Origin: VRUE01 sp035712345
GTDB lineage: Bacteria > Actinomycetota > Thermoleophilia > Solirubrobacterales > 70-9
Assembly: GCA_035712345.1 (NCBI GenBank)
Contig: DASTAY010000045.1
Span: 1 to 64,000, forward strand
DNA length: 64,000 nucleotides
Reading direction: 5' to 3'
A program made the translations under genes and the position numbers. Below the pieces are notes generated by a model. That model was given only the letters and a program-made list of their open reading frames with translations, was not told where the DNA came from and made no database searches. Positions 10,311-17,630 of this stretch are shown in pieces; the first letter of the stretch is position 1; each line of letters begins with the position of its first letter.

Positions 10311-10932
10311 GGGTCATCAGCGCGACGGGCAGGGCGAGGCCGGCGGAGCGGCGCACGGTGGCGATGCGGCGGCCGGGCTGGACGGCGTCGCGGACCGCGC
10401 CGGCGCGATCGCCGAGCCCGGCCACGGTCGCGTCTATCTCCGGGGCGAGGAGCGCAAGCCCCCAGAAGAAGGCCGGACGGTCTTCCCCGGCACGCTCGAT
10501 CGCCTCCGGCGGCTCCTGCACGACCTCGAGGATGACCGCGCCGAGGCGGAAGAACGCCTGCCGCGGCGCGCCCGCCGGGGTCGGCTCCTCGCGGACGCGG
10601 CGCAGGTCGAGGCCGGCGGCCTGAAGCGCCGCCACGGTGCGCTCGAGCGCCGGCGTGATCGCGACCACGTGGTCGATCGCGGTGATGCCGTTGGGGTGCG
10701 CCGGGACCTCGCCCGGAGGCGGGCGGTCCGAGCGCCCGGTCGGCAGGCCGTCCAGCTCGGTGCCCCGGACCCCGCGCAGCGACCAGCCGACCAGCCGCTC
10801 GCCGGCTTCCGGTCCCGCCAGCCGGACCCGCACGTCGCCGAGCACGCAGGTGTCGCCCTCGACCGCGAACCCGAGCGCCGACCAGGCCTCCGGCGCGTCG
10901 GCGACCGTCAGCTCGTCGATCGCGACGCTCAC
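10303..10932 (-). CDS. Glyoxalase/VOC-like protein
   Basis: 209 residues. The words GITAIDHVVAITPALERTVAALQAAGLDLRRVRE and QAFFRLGAVILEVVQEP resemble the paired beta-alpha-beta units of the vicinal-oxygen-chelate superfamily; His in IDHVV and Glu in LEVVQEP could be metal ligands in one half. The other half is degenerate, so catalysis is uncertain. GTG 10932 overlaps the upstream acylphosphatase-fusion stop (GTGA), indicating an operon. The last codons lie inside palindrome copy 2. Confidence 0.75.
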   Translation of the reverse strand: MSVAIDELTVADAPEAWSALGFAVEGDTCVLGDVRVRLAGPEAGERLVGWSLRGVRGTELDGLPTGRSDRPPPGEVPAHPNGITAIDHVVAITPALERTVAALQAAGLDLRRVREEPTPAGAPRQAFFRLGAVILEVVQEPPEAIERAGEDRPAFFWGLALLAPEIDATVAGLGDRAGAVRDAVQPGRRIATVRRSAGLALPVALMTPP

Positions 10933-11615
10933 CCGCGGCGCGCCTGCTCGTCGCGCCGCTTGATCAGCAGCCACTGCGGCTTCTCTCCCCCGCGCGTGCG
11001 CTGCAGGGCGAAGCCGCCGCGCAGCTTCTCGCCGTGCAGGACGAAGACGGCGTGGCCGCGTTCGAGCGCCTCCGGCCAGGGGACGCGGCCGCCCTGCTCG
11101 TAGTGGCCGCGATCCCAGATGCTCACGTGGCCCCCGCCGAGCGGCCCCTCGAAGTCGTTGTGCGACATCGCGTGGTCCTCGACCTGCACCGCGAGGCGCT
11201 TGACCGCGGGATCCATCGAGGGCTCCTTCGGCACCGCCCAGGAACGCATCGTCCCCTCGACCTCGAGCCGCAGGTCGTAGTGGTGCGCCGTCGCTTCGTG
11301 CTCCTGGACGACGAAGACGCCGGCGCTGACGCCGCGGATCGCGAACTGCTCGTGGCCCTCGACCTTCGCCTTCTCGGTCTCGACCGCGGCGACCCGCGCG
11401 CCCCGCGGCCCCTTTTCCAGAAAGGCCACCAGGTCCTCGACCGCCCCCTCGGGCCCCTCGGCGTGGACGAGCACGGTCCCGTCGTCGGCGTTGCGCACCC
11501 AGCCCAGCGCGCCGAGCTTCAGCGCCTCGCGGCGCGCGGCGTCGCGAAATCCGACCCCCTGCACGTCGCCGCGCACGGTCGCGCGCAGCGCGATCCGACC
11601 ATCCGTCGCCTTCAT
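10929..11615 (-). CDS. Acylphosphatase fused to a LigD-type 3'-phosphoesterase domain
   Basis: 228 residues with two recognisable domains. Residues about 5-90 are acylphosphatase: ATVRGDVQGVGFRDAARRE contains the phosphate loop and Arg, and LGWVRNADDGTV the catalytic Asn. Residues about 105-225 match the 3'-phosphoesterase domain of the NHEJ ligase LigD: FVVQEHEATAHHYDLRLEVEG, RSWAVPKEPSMDP, KRLAVQVEDHAMSH, SIWDRGHYE and QWLLIKRRD. The PE active-site His and Asp cluster (HHYDLRLE) is kept. PE domains trim 3' phosphates or ribonucleotides at DNA breaks; acylphosphatases cleave acyl phosphates. ATG 11615 chosen because the domain begins right after it. No ligase or Ku gene is nearby. Confidence 0.85.
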   Translation of the reverse strand: MKATDGRIALRATVRGDVQGVGFRDAARREALKLGALGWVRNADDGTVLVHAEGPEGAVEDLVAFLEKGPRGARVAAVETEKAKVEGHEQFAIRGVSAGVFVVQEHEATAHHYDLRLEVEGTMRSWAVPKEPSMDPAVKRLAVQVEDHAMSHNDFEGPLGGGHVSIWDRGHYEQGGRVPWPEALERGHAVFVLHGEKLRGGFALQRTRGGEKPQWLLIKRRDEQARRG

Positions 11616-11695
11616 CGCCCTGCCAAGCCTACGGGCCACTCCCGCGCCGCGGGACAGCCGGGTAAGAACCGGACGGCCGCAGGCGCTAACAATGC

Positions 11696-12376
11696 ATGGC
11701 AACGGCGACGATGACGATGCCAGCCGAGAACCAGCTCGAGACGACGGCGAGGCCCGACGAGGACTCCTCGCAGCTCTGGCTGCGGCGGCTGAAGGCGACC
11801 GGGCACGAACGCGACGCCGCGGTGGCGGAGCTGCACGCGCTGTTGCTGAAGGCGGCCCGCTTCGAGATCGGCCGCCGCCACGACCAGGTCCCCCATCTCC
11901 GCGGCGGCGACCATCGGGACCTGGCGCAGCAGAGCGCCGACGACGCGCTGCTCGCCGTGCTCGGCAAGCTGGACGACTTCCGCGGCGAGAGCCGCTTCAC
12001 CACCTGGGCCTACAAGTTCGCGCTGCTGGAGGCGAGCGTGAAGGTCCGCCGCCAGAGCTGGCAGGGACGCGAGATCCCGCTGGCGGAGGAGGCCTGGGCG
12101 ACGATCGCCGATACCGCGAGCTCGGCCGGACGCAACGCCGAAGAGGCCGAGCTGCTCGGCGCCCTGCGAGAGGAGATCGAGGCCCTCAGCGACCGGCAAC
12201 GCGAGGTCCTCGTCGCAGTGACGCTCAACGACGTGCCGATCGACGTGCTCGCGGAGCGCCTGCGGACGACGCGCGGCGCCCTCTACAAGACCCTGCACGA
12301 CGCCCGGCGTAAGCTGCGTGCAGCGCTCGCGGCGCGCGGCTTTCAACTCGATGCCCACCGGAAGGGGGAGCCATGA
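11696..12376 (+). CDS. RNA polymerase sigma factor, sigma-70/ECF type
   Basis: 226 residues. Region 2 is recognisable in DLAQQSADDALLAVLGKLDDFRGESRFTTWAYKFA (near residues 80-115) and region 4 in IEALSDRQREVLVAVTLNDVPIDVLAERLRTTRGALYKTLHDARRKLR (near 165-210). The size and lack of other regions fit an extracytoplasmic-function-type sigma factor. It overlaps the zinc anti-sigma gene by 4 nt (ATGA), the usual way these pairs are coupled. GGGTAAG at 11660-11666 lies 30 nt upstream, resembling the -10 of the stress promoters in this window but lacking GTTT. It could therefore be autoregulated or part of a stress cascade. Confidence 0.9.
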   Translation: MATATMTMPAENQLETTARPDEDSSQLWLRRLKATGHERDAAVAELHALLLKAARFEIGRRHDQVPHLRGGDHRDLAQQSADDALLAVLGKLDDFRGESRFTTWAYKFALLEASVKVRRQSWQGREIPLAEEAWATIADTASSAGRNAEEAELLGALREEIEALSDRQREVLVAVTLNDVPIDVLAERLRTTRGALYKTLHDARRKLRAALAARGFQLDAHRKGEP

Positions 12377-12621
12377 GCCACCACAGCGAGAAGCAGGCGC
12401 CCGGGGAGCTGCTGGCGCGGGTCCTCGGCCCCGGAGCCCCGGAGCTGAGCTGCGAGCAATGCTTCGCCCAGCTCGACCGCTACGTCGAGCTGGCGCTCGC
12501 CGGCGACCGTGCCGACGAGCAGGTGCCGGGGATGCGCGCCCATCTCGACGGCTGCCCGGCCTGCGCGGAGGACTTCCGCAGCCTCCGCGACCTCGTCGCC
12601 GTCGACGGGAGCCGGCGATGA
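12373..12621 (+). CDS. Zinc-binding anti-sigma factor (zf-HC2 type)
   Basis: 82 residues with the H-x3-C-x2-C motif HLDGCPACAEDF near residue 57 and an upstream SCEQCFAQLDRYVELALAG helix, the layout of ZAS-type anti-sigma factors that hold an ECF sigma factor until a redox or zinc signal releases it. There is no transmembrane segment, so it should act in the cytoplasm. It overlaps the sigma gene before it and the membrane protein after it by 4 nt each. Confidence 0.85.
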   Translation: MSHHSEKQAPGELLARVLGPGAPELSCEQCFAQLDRYVELALAGDRADEQVPGMRAHLDGCPACAEDFRSLRDLVAVDGSRR

Positions 12622-13289
12622 GCGGGCCGGCGCTGAAGGCCTGGACGCTGCCCCTCATCGTCGCCGCGATCGCCAGCTCGATCGTGCTCGGCTTCTACCT
12701 CGGCGGGCCCGGGCTCGGCATGGCCGTCGGCGGCCTCGCGGCGTCGAGCATCGTCGTCATGGCCGTGCGCCATCCCCCGCTGGCGGCGATCGTCCCGCCC
12801 CTCGCGGAGGATTCGCGCAGCCGCCTCCTGATCGTGCTCGGCTGCACCATGGACGACGCCGCGGCCGGCGTGGTGGCCTGCATCGCGGGCGATGCCGATA
12901 TCGCCGGTGCGGCCGAGGTGCTGCTGATCTCGCCCTGCCGCAACCGCTTTCTCGATCGCTGGGCCTGCGACCTCGACGCGGGGCGCCACCGCGCCCAGCG
13001 GGCCCTGGTCCTCAGCGCCGCCATGCTCGCCAAGGCGGGCGTGAAGGCGAGCGCGCGCGTCGGCGACGAGGACCCTGTGCAGATGACCGAGGACGTCCTG
13101 CGCACCTTTCCCGCCACCGAAGTGATCCTCGTCAGCGGCCCGCGAACGGACGCGGAGCGCGGCGAACGGGACGCCGAGGCGCTGGAGACGCGCCTGCGCG
13201 TCCCGTTTCGACGCATCCCGGTGGACGTTTCAGCCGAGCTCAGCCGTGACCAGGCGCACGCCGATGTCGAGCTCGGCCTGCTCTCGTAG
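12618..13289 (+). CDS. Membrane-anchored protein with a UspA-like cytoplasmic domain
   Basis: 223 residues. Two N-terminal hydrophobic helices (about 8-27 and 30-48) precede a soluble alpha/beta domain: RLLIVLGCTMDD, VLLISPCRN, RAQRALVLSAAMLAKAGVKASARVGDEDPVQMTEDVL and TEVILVSGPRT resemble universal-stress-protein strands and the nucleotide-binding region, though no G-x2-G-x9-G signature is obvious. It is the third gene of the sigma/anti-sigma operon (ATGA overlap). Its 3' end overlaps the convergent methyltransferase gene by 60 bp. Function unknown; compare the protein at 42316-43131. Confidence 0.75.
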   Translation: MSGPALKAWTLPLIVAAIASSIVLGFYLGGPGLGMAVGGLAASSIVVMAVRHPPLAAIVPPLAEDSRSRLLIVLGCTMDDAAAGVVACIAGDADIAGAAEVLLISPCRNRFLDRWACDLDAGRHRAQRALVLSAAMLAKAGVKASARVGDEDPVQMTEDVLRTFPATEVILVSGPRTDAERGERDAEALETRLRVPFRRIPVDVSAELSRDQAHADVELGLLS

Positions 13290-13982
13290 GCGCCCGTAGC
13301 GGCGATCCCACTCGCCGCTCTCGAGGTCGCGACGAAGGCGGTCGAGGCCGGCGTCCGCCACGCCGTCGGGCAGCAGATGCCAGATCGAGGAGGCCTGGCG
13401 GACGCGTGGGTCGAGTTGAGCCTCGGGCCGGCTCCAGAGCGCCACGCAGAAGCCGTCGGTGCAGTCGGCCGGCACGGGGACGGGCGCGGCCTGGGCGCCG
13501 GGCAAGATCGCGCGGAGCCGATCGATCGAGGGGAACGTGCGCCGGTCGTGCTCGACGATCTCCGGCAGGTAGTCGCGGCAGAGCCACATCTCCGCCGTCA
13601 CGTCGAGGTCGAGGGTGAGCAGGACGACCCGTTCGCGCGTCACGCGCAGCACCTCGGCGAGGCCACGATCGACGTCGTCCCAGTGCTGCATCGTGAAGAC
13701 GGCCATCGTCGCGTCGACGCTGTCGTCCTCCAGGGGGAGCGACTCGGCGACGCCCCGGATCGCCGGCGCGGCCTCCGCTGGGCGCTGGGCGATCATCACC
13801 GGCGAGGGCTCGACGGCGATCACCTCGCGGTCGCGCGGCTCATAGGAGCCGGCCCCGGCGCCCACGTTGAGCACCCGTCGCGCCTCCCCCAGCGCACCCT
13901 GGATCACGGCCTCGATCCGCGGGTCGGCGCGGCGGACGTGGCTGTAGTCGATACCCATCCGGTCGTAGGCGGGCGCCTTCAC
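13230..13982 (-). CDS. SAM-dependent methyltransferase (Methyltransf_11 type)
   Basis: 250 residues. Motif I RVLNVGAGAGSYEP near residue 47, an acidic end of strand 2 (VIAVEPSPVMI), and the post-I region VAESLPLEDDSVDATMAVFTMQHWDD are typical class-I SAM methyltransferase features. The acceptor is unknown. GTG 13982 overlaps the stop of the TetR gene (GTGA), so it is co-transcribed with and possibly controlled by that regulator. The last 60 bp overlap the end of the opposite-strand gene. Confidence 0.88.
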   Translation of the reverse strand: MKAPAYDRMGIDYSHVRRADPRIEAVIQGALGEARRVLNVGAGAGSYEPRDREVIAVEPSPVMIAQRPAEAAPAIRGVAESLPLEDDSVDATMAVFTMQHWDDVDRGLAEVLRVTRERVVLLTLDLDVTAEMWLCRDYLPEIVEHDRRTFPSIDRLRAILPGAQAAPVPVPADCTDGFCVALWSRPEAQLDPRVRQASSIWHLLPDGVADAGLDRLRRDLESGEWDRRYGRLREQAELDIGVRLVTAELG

Positions 13983-14647
13983 GATCTCGAGCTCCTGCCG
14001 CGTCGAGACCGCTCGGCCGGCCCGGCCTCGCGCATCAATCCGACCAGCTGCTCGACGAAGTCGCCGTAGAGGTCGTGACGCACGGCCTCCGGGCTGACCA
14101 GCGACTCGACCGCGAGGCCGATGCCGAGCGCGCGCAGGACGACGGCCAGCTCGTCGGACGGCAGCGGCAGCTCCACCCCGGCCTCCTCCTCGTAGTGGGA
14201 GATGTAGCGGGATACCGCCTCGCGCATCGCCGCCGAGCGGGCGCCGAAGCGACCGGCCAGCTCGGGATCCCGGTCGGCGTGGGCGATGAACTCCATGTGC
14301 AGGACGACGGACTCCCGATCGCGTGCGAAGCGGTCCATCCACTGGTCGGCGAGGGCGCGGGCGCGCGCCTCCAGCGGCGCGTCCTCGGGCAGCGCGGCCT
14401 GGGTCTCGGCCAGCTCGCGCACCCGCTCGGCCATGTACTCCTCGAAGACCGCGAGGAAGAGGTCGGCCTTGCCCTCGAAGTTCGAGTAGACGGCGCCGTG
14501 CGAGTAGCCCGCCTCCTCGGCGATCTCCTCGACCGAGGCGCCGCTGTAGCCGCGGCGGGCGAAGACCTTGGCGGCGGTCGCGATCAGCTGAGCCCGGGTG
14601 CGGGCCTGCTTCTCGGCGCGGGTCTCTCTCTTCCGTCCGACGCTCAT
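13979..14647 (-). CDS. TetR/AcrR family transcriptional regulator
   Basis: 222 residues. The N-terminal TetR DNA-binding domain is clear: ARTRAQLIATAAKVFARRGY followed by SVEEIAEEAGYSHGAVYSNFEGKADLF. The C-terminal ligand domain is generic. It is divergent from the membrane-protein gene at 14690 with a 42-nt gap holding an inverted repeat, so it most likely represses itself and that neighbour. The methyltransferase gene is coupled downstream. Confidence 0.93.
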   Translation of the reverse strand: MSVGRKRETRAEKQARTRAQLIATAAKVFARRGYSGASVEEIAEEAGYSHGAVYSNFEGKADLFLAVFEEYMAERVRELAETQAALPEDAPLEARARALADQWMDRFARDRESVVLHMEFIAHADRDPELAGRFGARSAAMREAVSRYISHYEEEAGVELPLPSDELAVVLRALGIGLAVESLVSPEAVRHDLYGDFVEQLVGLMREAGPAERSRRGRSSRS

Positions 14648-14673
14648 TCAGATTGCGATCCCCATTTGAATGA
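14644..14673. promoter_or_regulatory. Inverted repeat between divergent genes, candidate TetR operator
   Basis: TCATTCA (14644-14650) and TGAATGA (14667-14673) are perfect reverse complements 16 nt apart. The site overlaps the TetR start codon and lies just before the start at 14690. AT-rich GATACTAATCC (14673-14683) downstream may provide the -10 of the rightward gene. Confidence 0.55.
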
Positions 14674-14689
14674 TGATACTAATCCAGGC

Positions 14690-15247
14690 ATGGGACGAAC
14701 CGCCATCCCCCGCCTCTTCCGTGTCGCCGGCACCAGGCGCGGGCTCTGCGCGCTCGCGGCGCTGACGCTGCTCAGCGGCGCAGCGATGCTGCCGGCGCTG
14801 CGCACGATGGCCGGCCACGGCGCCTCGGTCCTCGCCTTCGAGAAGGCGGGCAGCGTTGCGCGCAGCGAGGCGATCCTCGCCGAGTGGGGCGCACCGGGGA
14901 AGTCGGCGATGTGGTGGCAGCTCGCGCTCGACACCCCATTCCTGATCGGCTACGGGCTCTTCCTCGCCGGCGCCTGTGCGGCGGCGGCCCGACGCGCCGG
15001 GTACGCCGGCAGGGCCAGGCTCGCCGCCACCGGGGCGCTGCTCGTCTGGCTCGGCCCGACCGCCGCGGCCGCCGACCTCCTGCAGAATGTCTCGCTGGCC
15101 TTCGTCCTCAGCGGCCGGGTCGAGCAACCCTGGCCGCGGATCTCCGCCCTCGCCGGCTCGGTGACGACCTCGCTGGCGCTGATCGCGGCGGCATTCGCGA
15201 TCGGCGCCTCGGCCTTCGTCAGATTTGCCCCACGTACGGTGGACTGA
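14690..15247 (+). CDS. Four-helix integral membrane protein, unknown function
   Basis: 185 residues with about four hydrophobic segments: LCALAALTLLSGAAMLPAL, FLIGYGLFLAGACAAAA, LAATGALLVWLGPTAAAADLL and SLALIAAAFAIGASAFV. No catalytic motif is seen. ATG 14690 lies about 17 nt beyond the inverted repeat and the possible -10, so translation may be leaderless. Divergent from a TetR gene, which suggests it is the regulated target, perhaps with a role in the membrane or a small-molecule response. Confidence 0.72.
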   Translation: MGRTAIPRLFRVAGTRRGLCALAALTLLSGAAMLPALRTMAGHGASVLAFEKAGSVARSEAILAEWGAPGKSAMWWQLALDTPFLIGYGLFLAGACAAAARRAGYAGRARLAATGALLVWLGPTAAAADLLQNVSLAFVLSGRVEQPWPRISALAGSVTTSLALIAAAFAIGASAFVRFAPRTVD

Positions 15248-15277
15248 CGAGACCCCTCCGCCGCATCGGGCGGGGCG

Positions 15278-15300
15278 GCGGTGAGCCTGGAGCTCACCGC
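15278..15300. terminator. Hairpin after the membrane-protein gene
   Basis: Perfect 9-bp arms GCGGTGAGC (15278-15286) and GCTCACCGC (15292-15300) with a 5-nt loop, 30 nt after the stop at 15247. No T-tract follows, as is common in high-GC actinobacteria. The rest of 15248-15407 holds no gene I can support. Confidence 0.55.
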
Positions 15301-15407
15301 GTCGGCGCGGCGGACCGGCGCAGCGCGCCGAGTCCATCTCGCGGTCACAGCAATTGCATCGCCTCGTCAACCGGGTGGATGTGACGAAGTTGTGAAAACC
15401 TCCCCGG

Positions 15408-16019
15408 ATCGACTGGTCGATCCTGCATACCCTCAACGACTTCCTCTTTCACCACGACGCGATCGAGGACCCGCTGCTCTTCTACGTCAACGCCTCCGAG
15501 GCGCTGTTCGTGGCGACGCTGGCGATCGTCTTCCTCGCCGCCGGCGGGACCCGCCACGCGGGCTGGCGCCGGGCGGTGGTCGCGGCCGGGCTGAGCGCGG
15601 CGCTGGCGCTGGCCGCCGGCCAGGCGATCGCCGATCTGGTCCATCGCACTCGTCCGTTCATCGCCGACCCGCACGGCGTCCACCTCTTCGCGTCCCACGC
15701 CGCCGACGCCGGCTTCCCCAGCGACCACGCGACGGCGTCGTTCGCGATCGCCGTCGCGATCCTGCTGCGCAAGCGAGGCTGGGGCATCTTCGCCCTCGTC
15801 GCCGCGACGGTGCTCTCGGTCGGCCGCGTCGCGGTCGGCTATCACTTCCCCAGCGACGTGCTGGCCGGCGCCGCGCTGGGCGCGGTTGCCGCGCTGGTCC
15901 TCTGGGTCCGCCCGCTGCGAGTGCGCATCGACGCGCTGGCCGATTTCCTCGGACGGCCGGTCGACCGCGTGCTCGGCTGGGGCGCGGGGCGACTCGGCCT
16001 CGCCTGGCGTCCCCAGTAG
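15408..16019 (+). CDS. PAP2 phosphatase, undecaprenyl-diphosphatase-like
   Basis: A membrane phosphatase of the BcrC/PAP2 type, probably recycling undecaprenyl pyrophosphate for wall synthesis. Motif 2 is FPSDHATASF and motif 3 is VGRVAVGYHFPSD (R-x5-H-x3-D); in motif 1 (ADLVHRTRP) Ala stands where the usual Lys would be. The first canonical start in frame is GTG 15510, but the 34 codons before it, beginning at ATC 15408, read DWSILHTLNDFLFHHDAIEDPLL, which is the usual N-terminus of this family, and no ATG/GTG/TTG exists between the stop at 15393 and 15510. The true start is thus unclear. Confidence 0.78.
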   Translation: MDWSILHTLNDFLFHHDAIEDPLLFYVNASEALFVATLAIVFLAAGGTRHAGWRRAVVAAGLSAALALAAGQAIADLVHRTRPFIADPHGVHLFASHAADAGFPSDHATASFAIAVAILLRKRGWGIFALVAATVLSVGRVAVGYHFPSDVLAGAALGAVAALVLWVRPLRVRIDALADFLGRPVDRVLGWGAGRLGLAWRPQ

Positions 16020-16025
16020 CGGCGC

Positions 16026-16151
16026 TCAGCCCGGCTTGACGCCGAGCAGCAGCGCCATCTCGAGCCACTTCCAGTAGCAGTCGTCGAGCAGGCGATCGGA
16101 GGGGTCCTCGTCCTCGGCCGCTCCTCGCCGGCATCGCCTCGGCGAGGCCAC
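16026..16151 (-). CDS. Possible small ORF, 41 residues
   Basis: A GTG-started frame ending in LLDDCYWKWLEMALLLGVKPG, with more hydrophobic and aromatic residues than random GC-rich reading frames usually give. It lies between the PAP2 and TetR genes on the opposite strand. No homology is recognised and it may be chance or a remnant of a longer gene. Confidence 0.2.
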   Translation of the reverse strand: MASPRRCRRGAAEDEDPSDRLLDDCYWKWLEMALLLGVKPG

Positions 16152-16195
16152 CCCTCCGGGGGTTGACCGGCGTTGCCCCCGTTGCTAATTTGAAG

Positions 16196-16213
16196 TTATC
16201 GATCGATCGGTAA
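16196..16213. promoter_or_regulatory. 18-bp near-palindrome at the TetR start, candidate operator of the catabolic operon
   Basis: TTATCGATCGATCGGTAA is self-complementary except for one pair. TetR regulators of fatty-acid and steroid-CoA catabolism in actinobacteria bind palindromes of this style, built on an AT-flanked CGATCG core. It overlaps the presumed start of the KstR2-like regulator heading the operon, fitting autoregulation. Confidence 0.6.
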
Positions 16214-16848
16214 GCAAGAGAAACCTCGATACCGGCACTCGAATCCGGGACGCCGCCGTCCGCCTCTTCGCCGCCCGCGGCTATGCCGCCACCGGCATCC
16301 GCGAGATCGCCGACGACGCCGGGGTCACCACGGCGGCGCTCTACCACCACATGGGCAGCAAGCAGGACCTGCTGCTGACGATCATGCGCGACGCCATGCA
16401 CGAGATGATCGACGGCGCACGGCGCGCGACGGCCGGCGCCGACGGCCCGCCCGCCGAGCTCGCCGGCCTCGCCCGCGCACACGTCACGTACAACGGCGAG
16501 AACCTCCTCGACGCCTACGTCGGCGACGCCGAGATCCGCTCCCTCGACAACGCCAACCGCGCCCGCATCGTCAAGCTCCGCGACGCCTACGAGGAGCTAT
16601 GGGCCGACGTGATCGCGAGCGGCGTCGCGAGCGGGGACTTCCAGATCGTCGAGGAGAAACTCTTCCGCATCGCCGCGATCCAGATGTGCAACGGCGTCAC
16701 CTACTGGTACACGCCCTCCGGACCGACGTCGTTGCCCGCGATCGCCGACGAACTCGCCGGCTTCACCCTGGCGATGGCGGGATGCGGGGACGGTCCTGGG
16801 CTCGCTTCGCGCCTGCGCGGGCAGCCCGCCCGCGGCGAGGTGGTCTGA
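16210..16848 (+). CDS. TetR/AcrR regulator, KstR2-like, non-canonical start
   Basis: From codon 16210 the protein reads SKRNLDTGTRIRDAAVRLF and REIADDAGVTTAALYHHMGSK, a complete TetR DNA-binding domain, followed by a C-terminal domain (TYNGENLLDAYVGDAEIRSL, IAAIQMCNGVTYW) like that of KstR2-type regulators. But no ATG, GTG or TTG exists between the stop at 16186 and ATG 16351; GTA occupies 16210 where GTG would be expected. Starting at 16351 would delete the whole helix-turn-helix. Either a start-codon mutation, a sequence error, or initiation on a rare codon. Its stop overlaps the next gene's ATG (TGATG). It probably responds to a CoA ester made by the operon. Confidence 0.8.
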   Translation, partial: VSKRNLDTGTRIRDAAVRLFAARGYAATGIREIADDAGVTTAALYHHMGSKQDLLLTIMRDAMHEMIDGARRATAGADGPPAELAGLARAHVTYNGENLLDAYVGDAEIRSLDNANRARIVKLRDAYEELWADVIASGVASGDFQIVEEKLFRIAAIQMCNGVTYWYTPSGPTSLPAIADELAGFTLAMAGCGDGPGLASRLRGQPARGEVV

Positions 16849-17630
16849 TGGCCGACCTCCGTGTCCACGCGTTCCACGGAGGCGGCGAGATCGCCGACAT
16901 GTCGGTCTTCGACCCGTTCCACCCCGAAGTCGGAACGAAGGTCGAGATCCCCTACTTCTTCTACGTGGTCACCCACCCCGGGGGCAACGTCCTGTTCGAC
17001 ACGGGCGGTCACCCGGCCCTGATCAATGACCCGAGGGCGCGGCTGGGCGAGGCAGCCGACGCATTCGAGGTGACCATGGAGGAGGGAGATGACGTCGTCG
17101 GCCAGCTCGGGCGCGCGGGCTTCGAGCCGGCCGACGTCGCCCACGTCGTTCTCTCGCACCTGCACTACGACCACGCCGGCGGGATCGAGTTCTTCCCCGA
17201 TGCGACCTTCTACGCGCAGCGGCGGGAGCTCGAGTTCGCCCACTGGCCGCCCGTCTACCAGCGCGAGATCTACCTGCCGGCGGACTTCGACCACCCGGTC
17301 GAGTGGCTCGAGCTGGAAGGCGAGCACGACCTCTTCGGCGACGGCAGGGTCGTCGTCTTCCCCACCCCCGGCCACACCGCGGGCCACCAGTCGATGCTCG
17401 TCCGCTTCGACGACGAGCGGGCGCTGATCCTCGTCGCCGACGCCGCCTACCTGCCGCGCAACATCGAGGAGAACGTGCTGCCCGGGATCGTCTGGAGCCC
17501 CGACGCGATGGTCGCCAGCTGGGGGCGCATCCGCGCGCTGCAGAAGCGCCACCACGCCGAGCTGATCTTCACCCACGACTTGGAGTGGCCGCAGAAGACC
17601 CGGGTCGCGCCGGAGCGCTGGTACGAGTGA
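16848..17630 (+). CDS. Metallo-beta-lactamase fold hydrolase, N-acyl-homoserine-lactonase-like
   Basis: 260 residues. The di-zinc motif HxHxDH is present as SHLHYDHAGG (near residue 103), with further ligands in PTPGHTAGH and VADAAYL. Overall layout (PYFFYVVTHPGGNVLFDTGG near the start) matches AHL-lactonase-type hydrolases such as AttM/AiiA. In this operon it more likely opens a lactone or hydrolyses a thioester of the catabolised compound than quenches quorum signals (inference). Coupled to genes on both sides by 1- and 4-nt overlaps. Confidence 0.88.
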   Translation: MADLRVHAFHGGGEIADMSVFDPFHPEVGTKVEIPYFFYVVTHPGGNVLFDTGGHPALINDPRARLGEAADAFEVTMEEGDDVVGQLGRAGFEPADVAHVVLSHLHYDHAGGIEFFPDATFYAQRRELEFAHWPPVYQREIYLPADFDHPVEWLELEGEHDLFGDGRVVVFPTPGHTAGHQSMLVRFDDERALILVADAAYLPRNIEENVLPGIVWSPDAMVASWGRIRALQKRHHAELIFTHDLEWPQKTRVAPERWYE

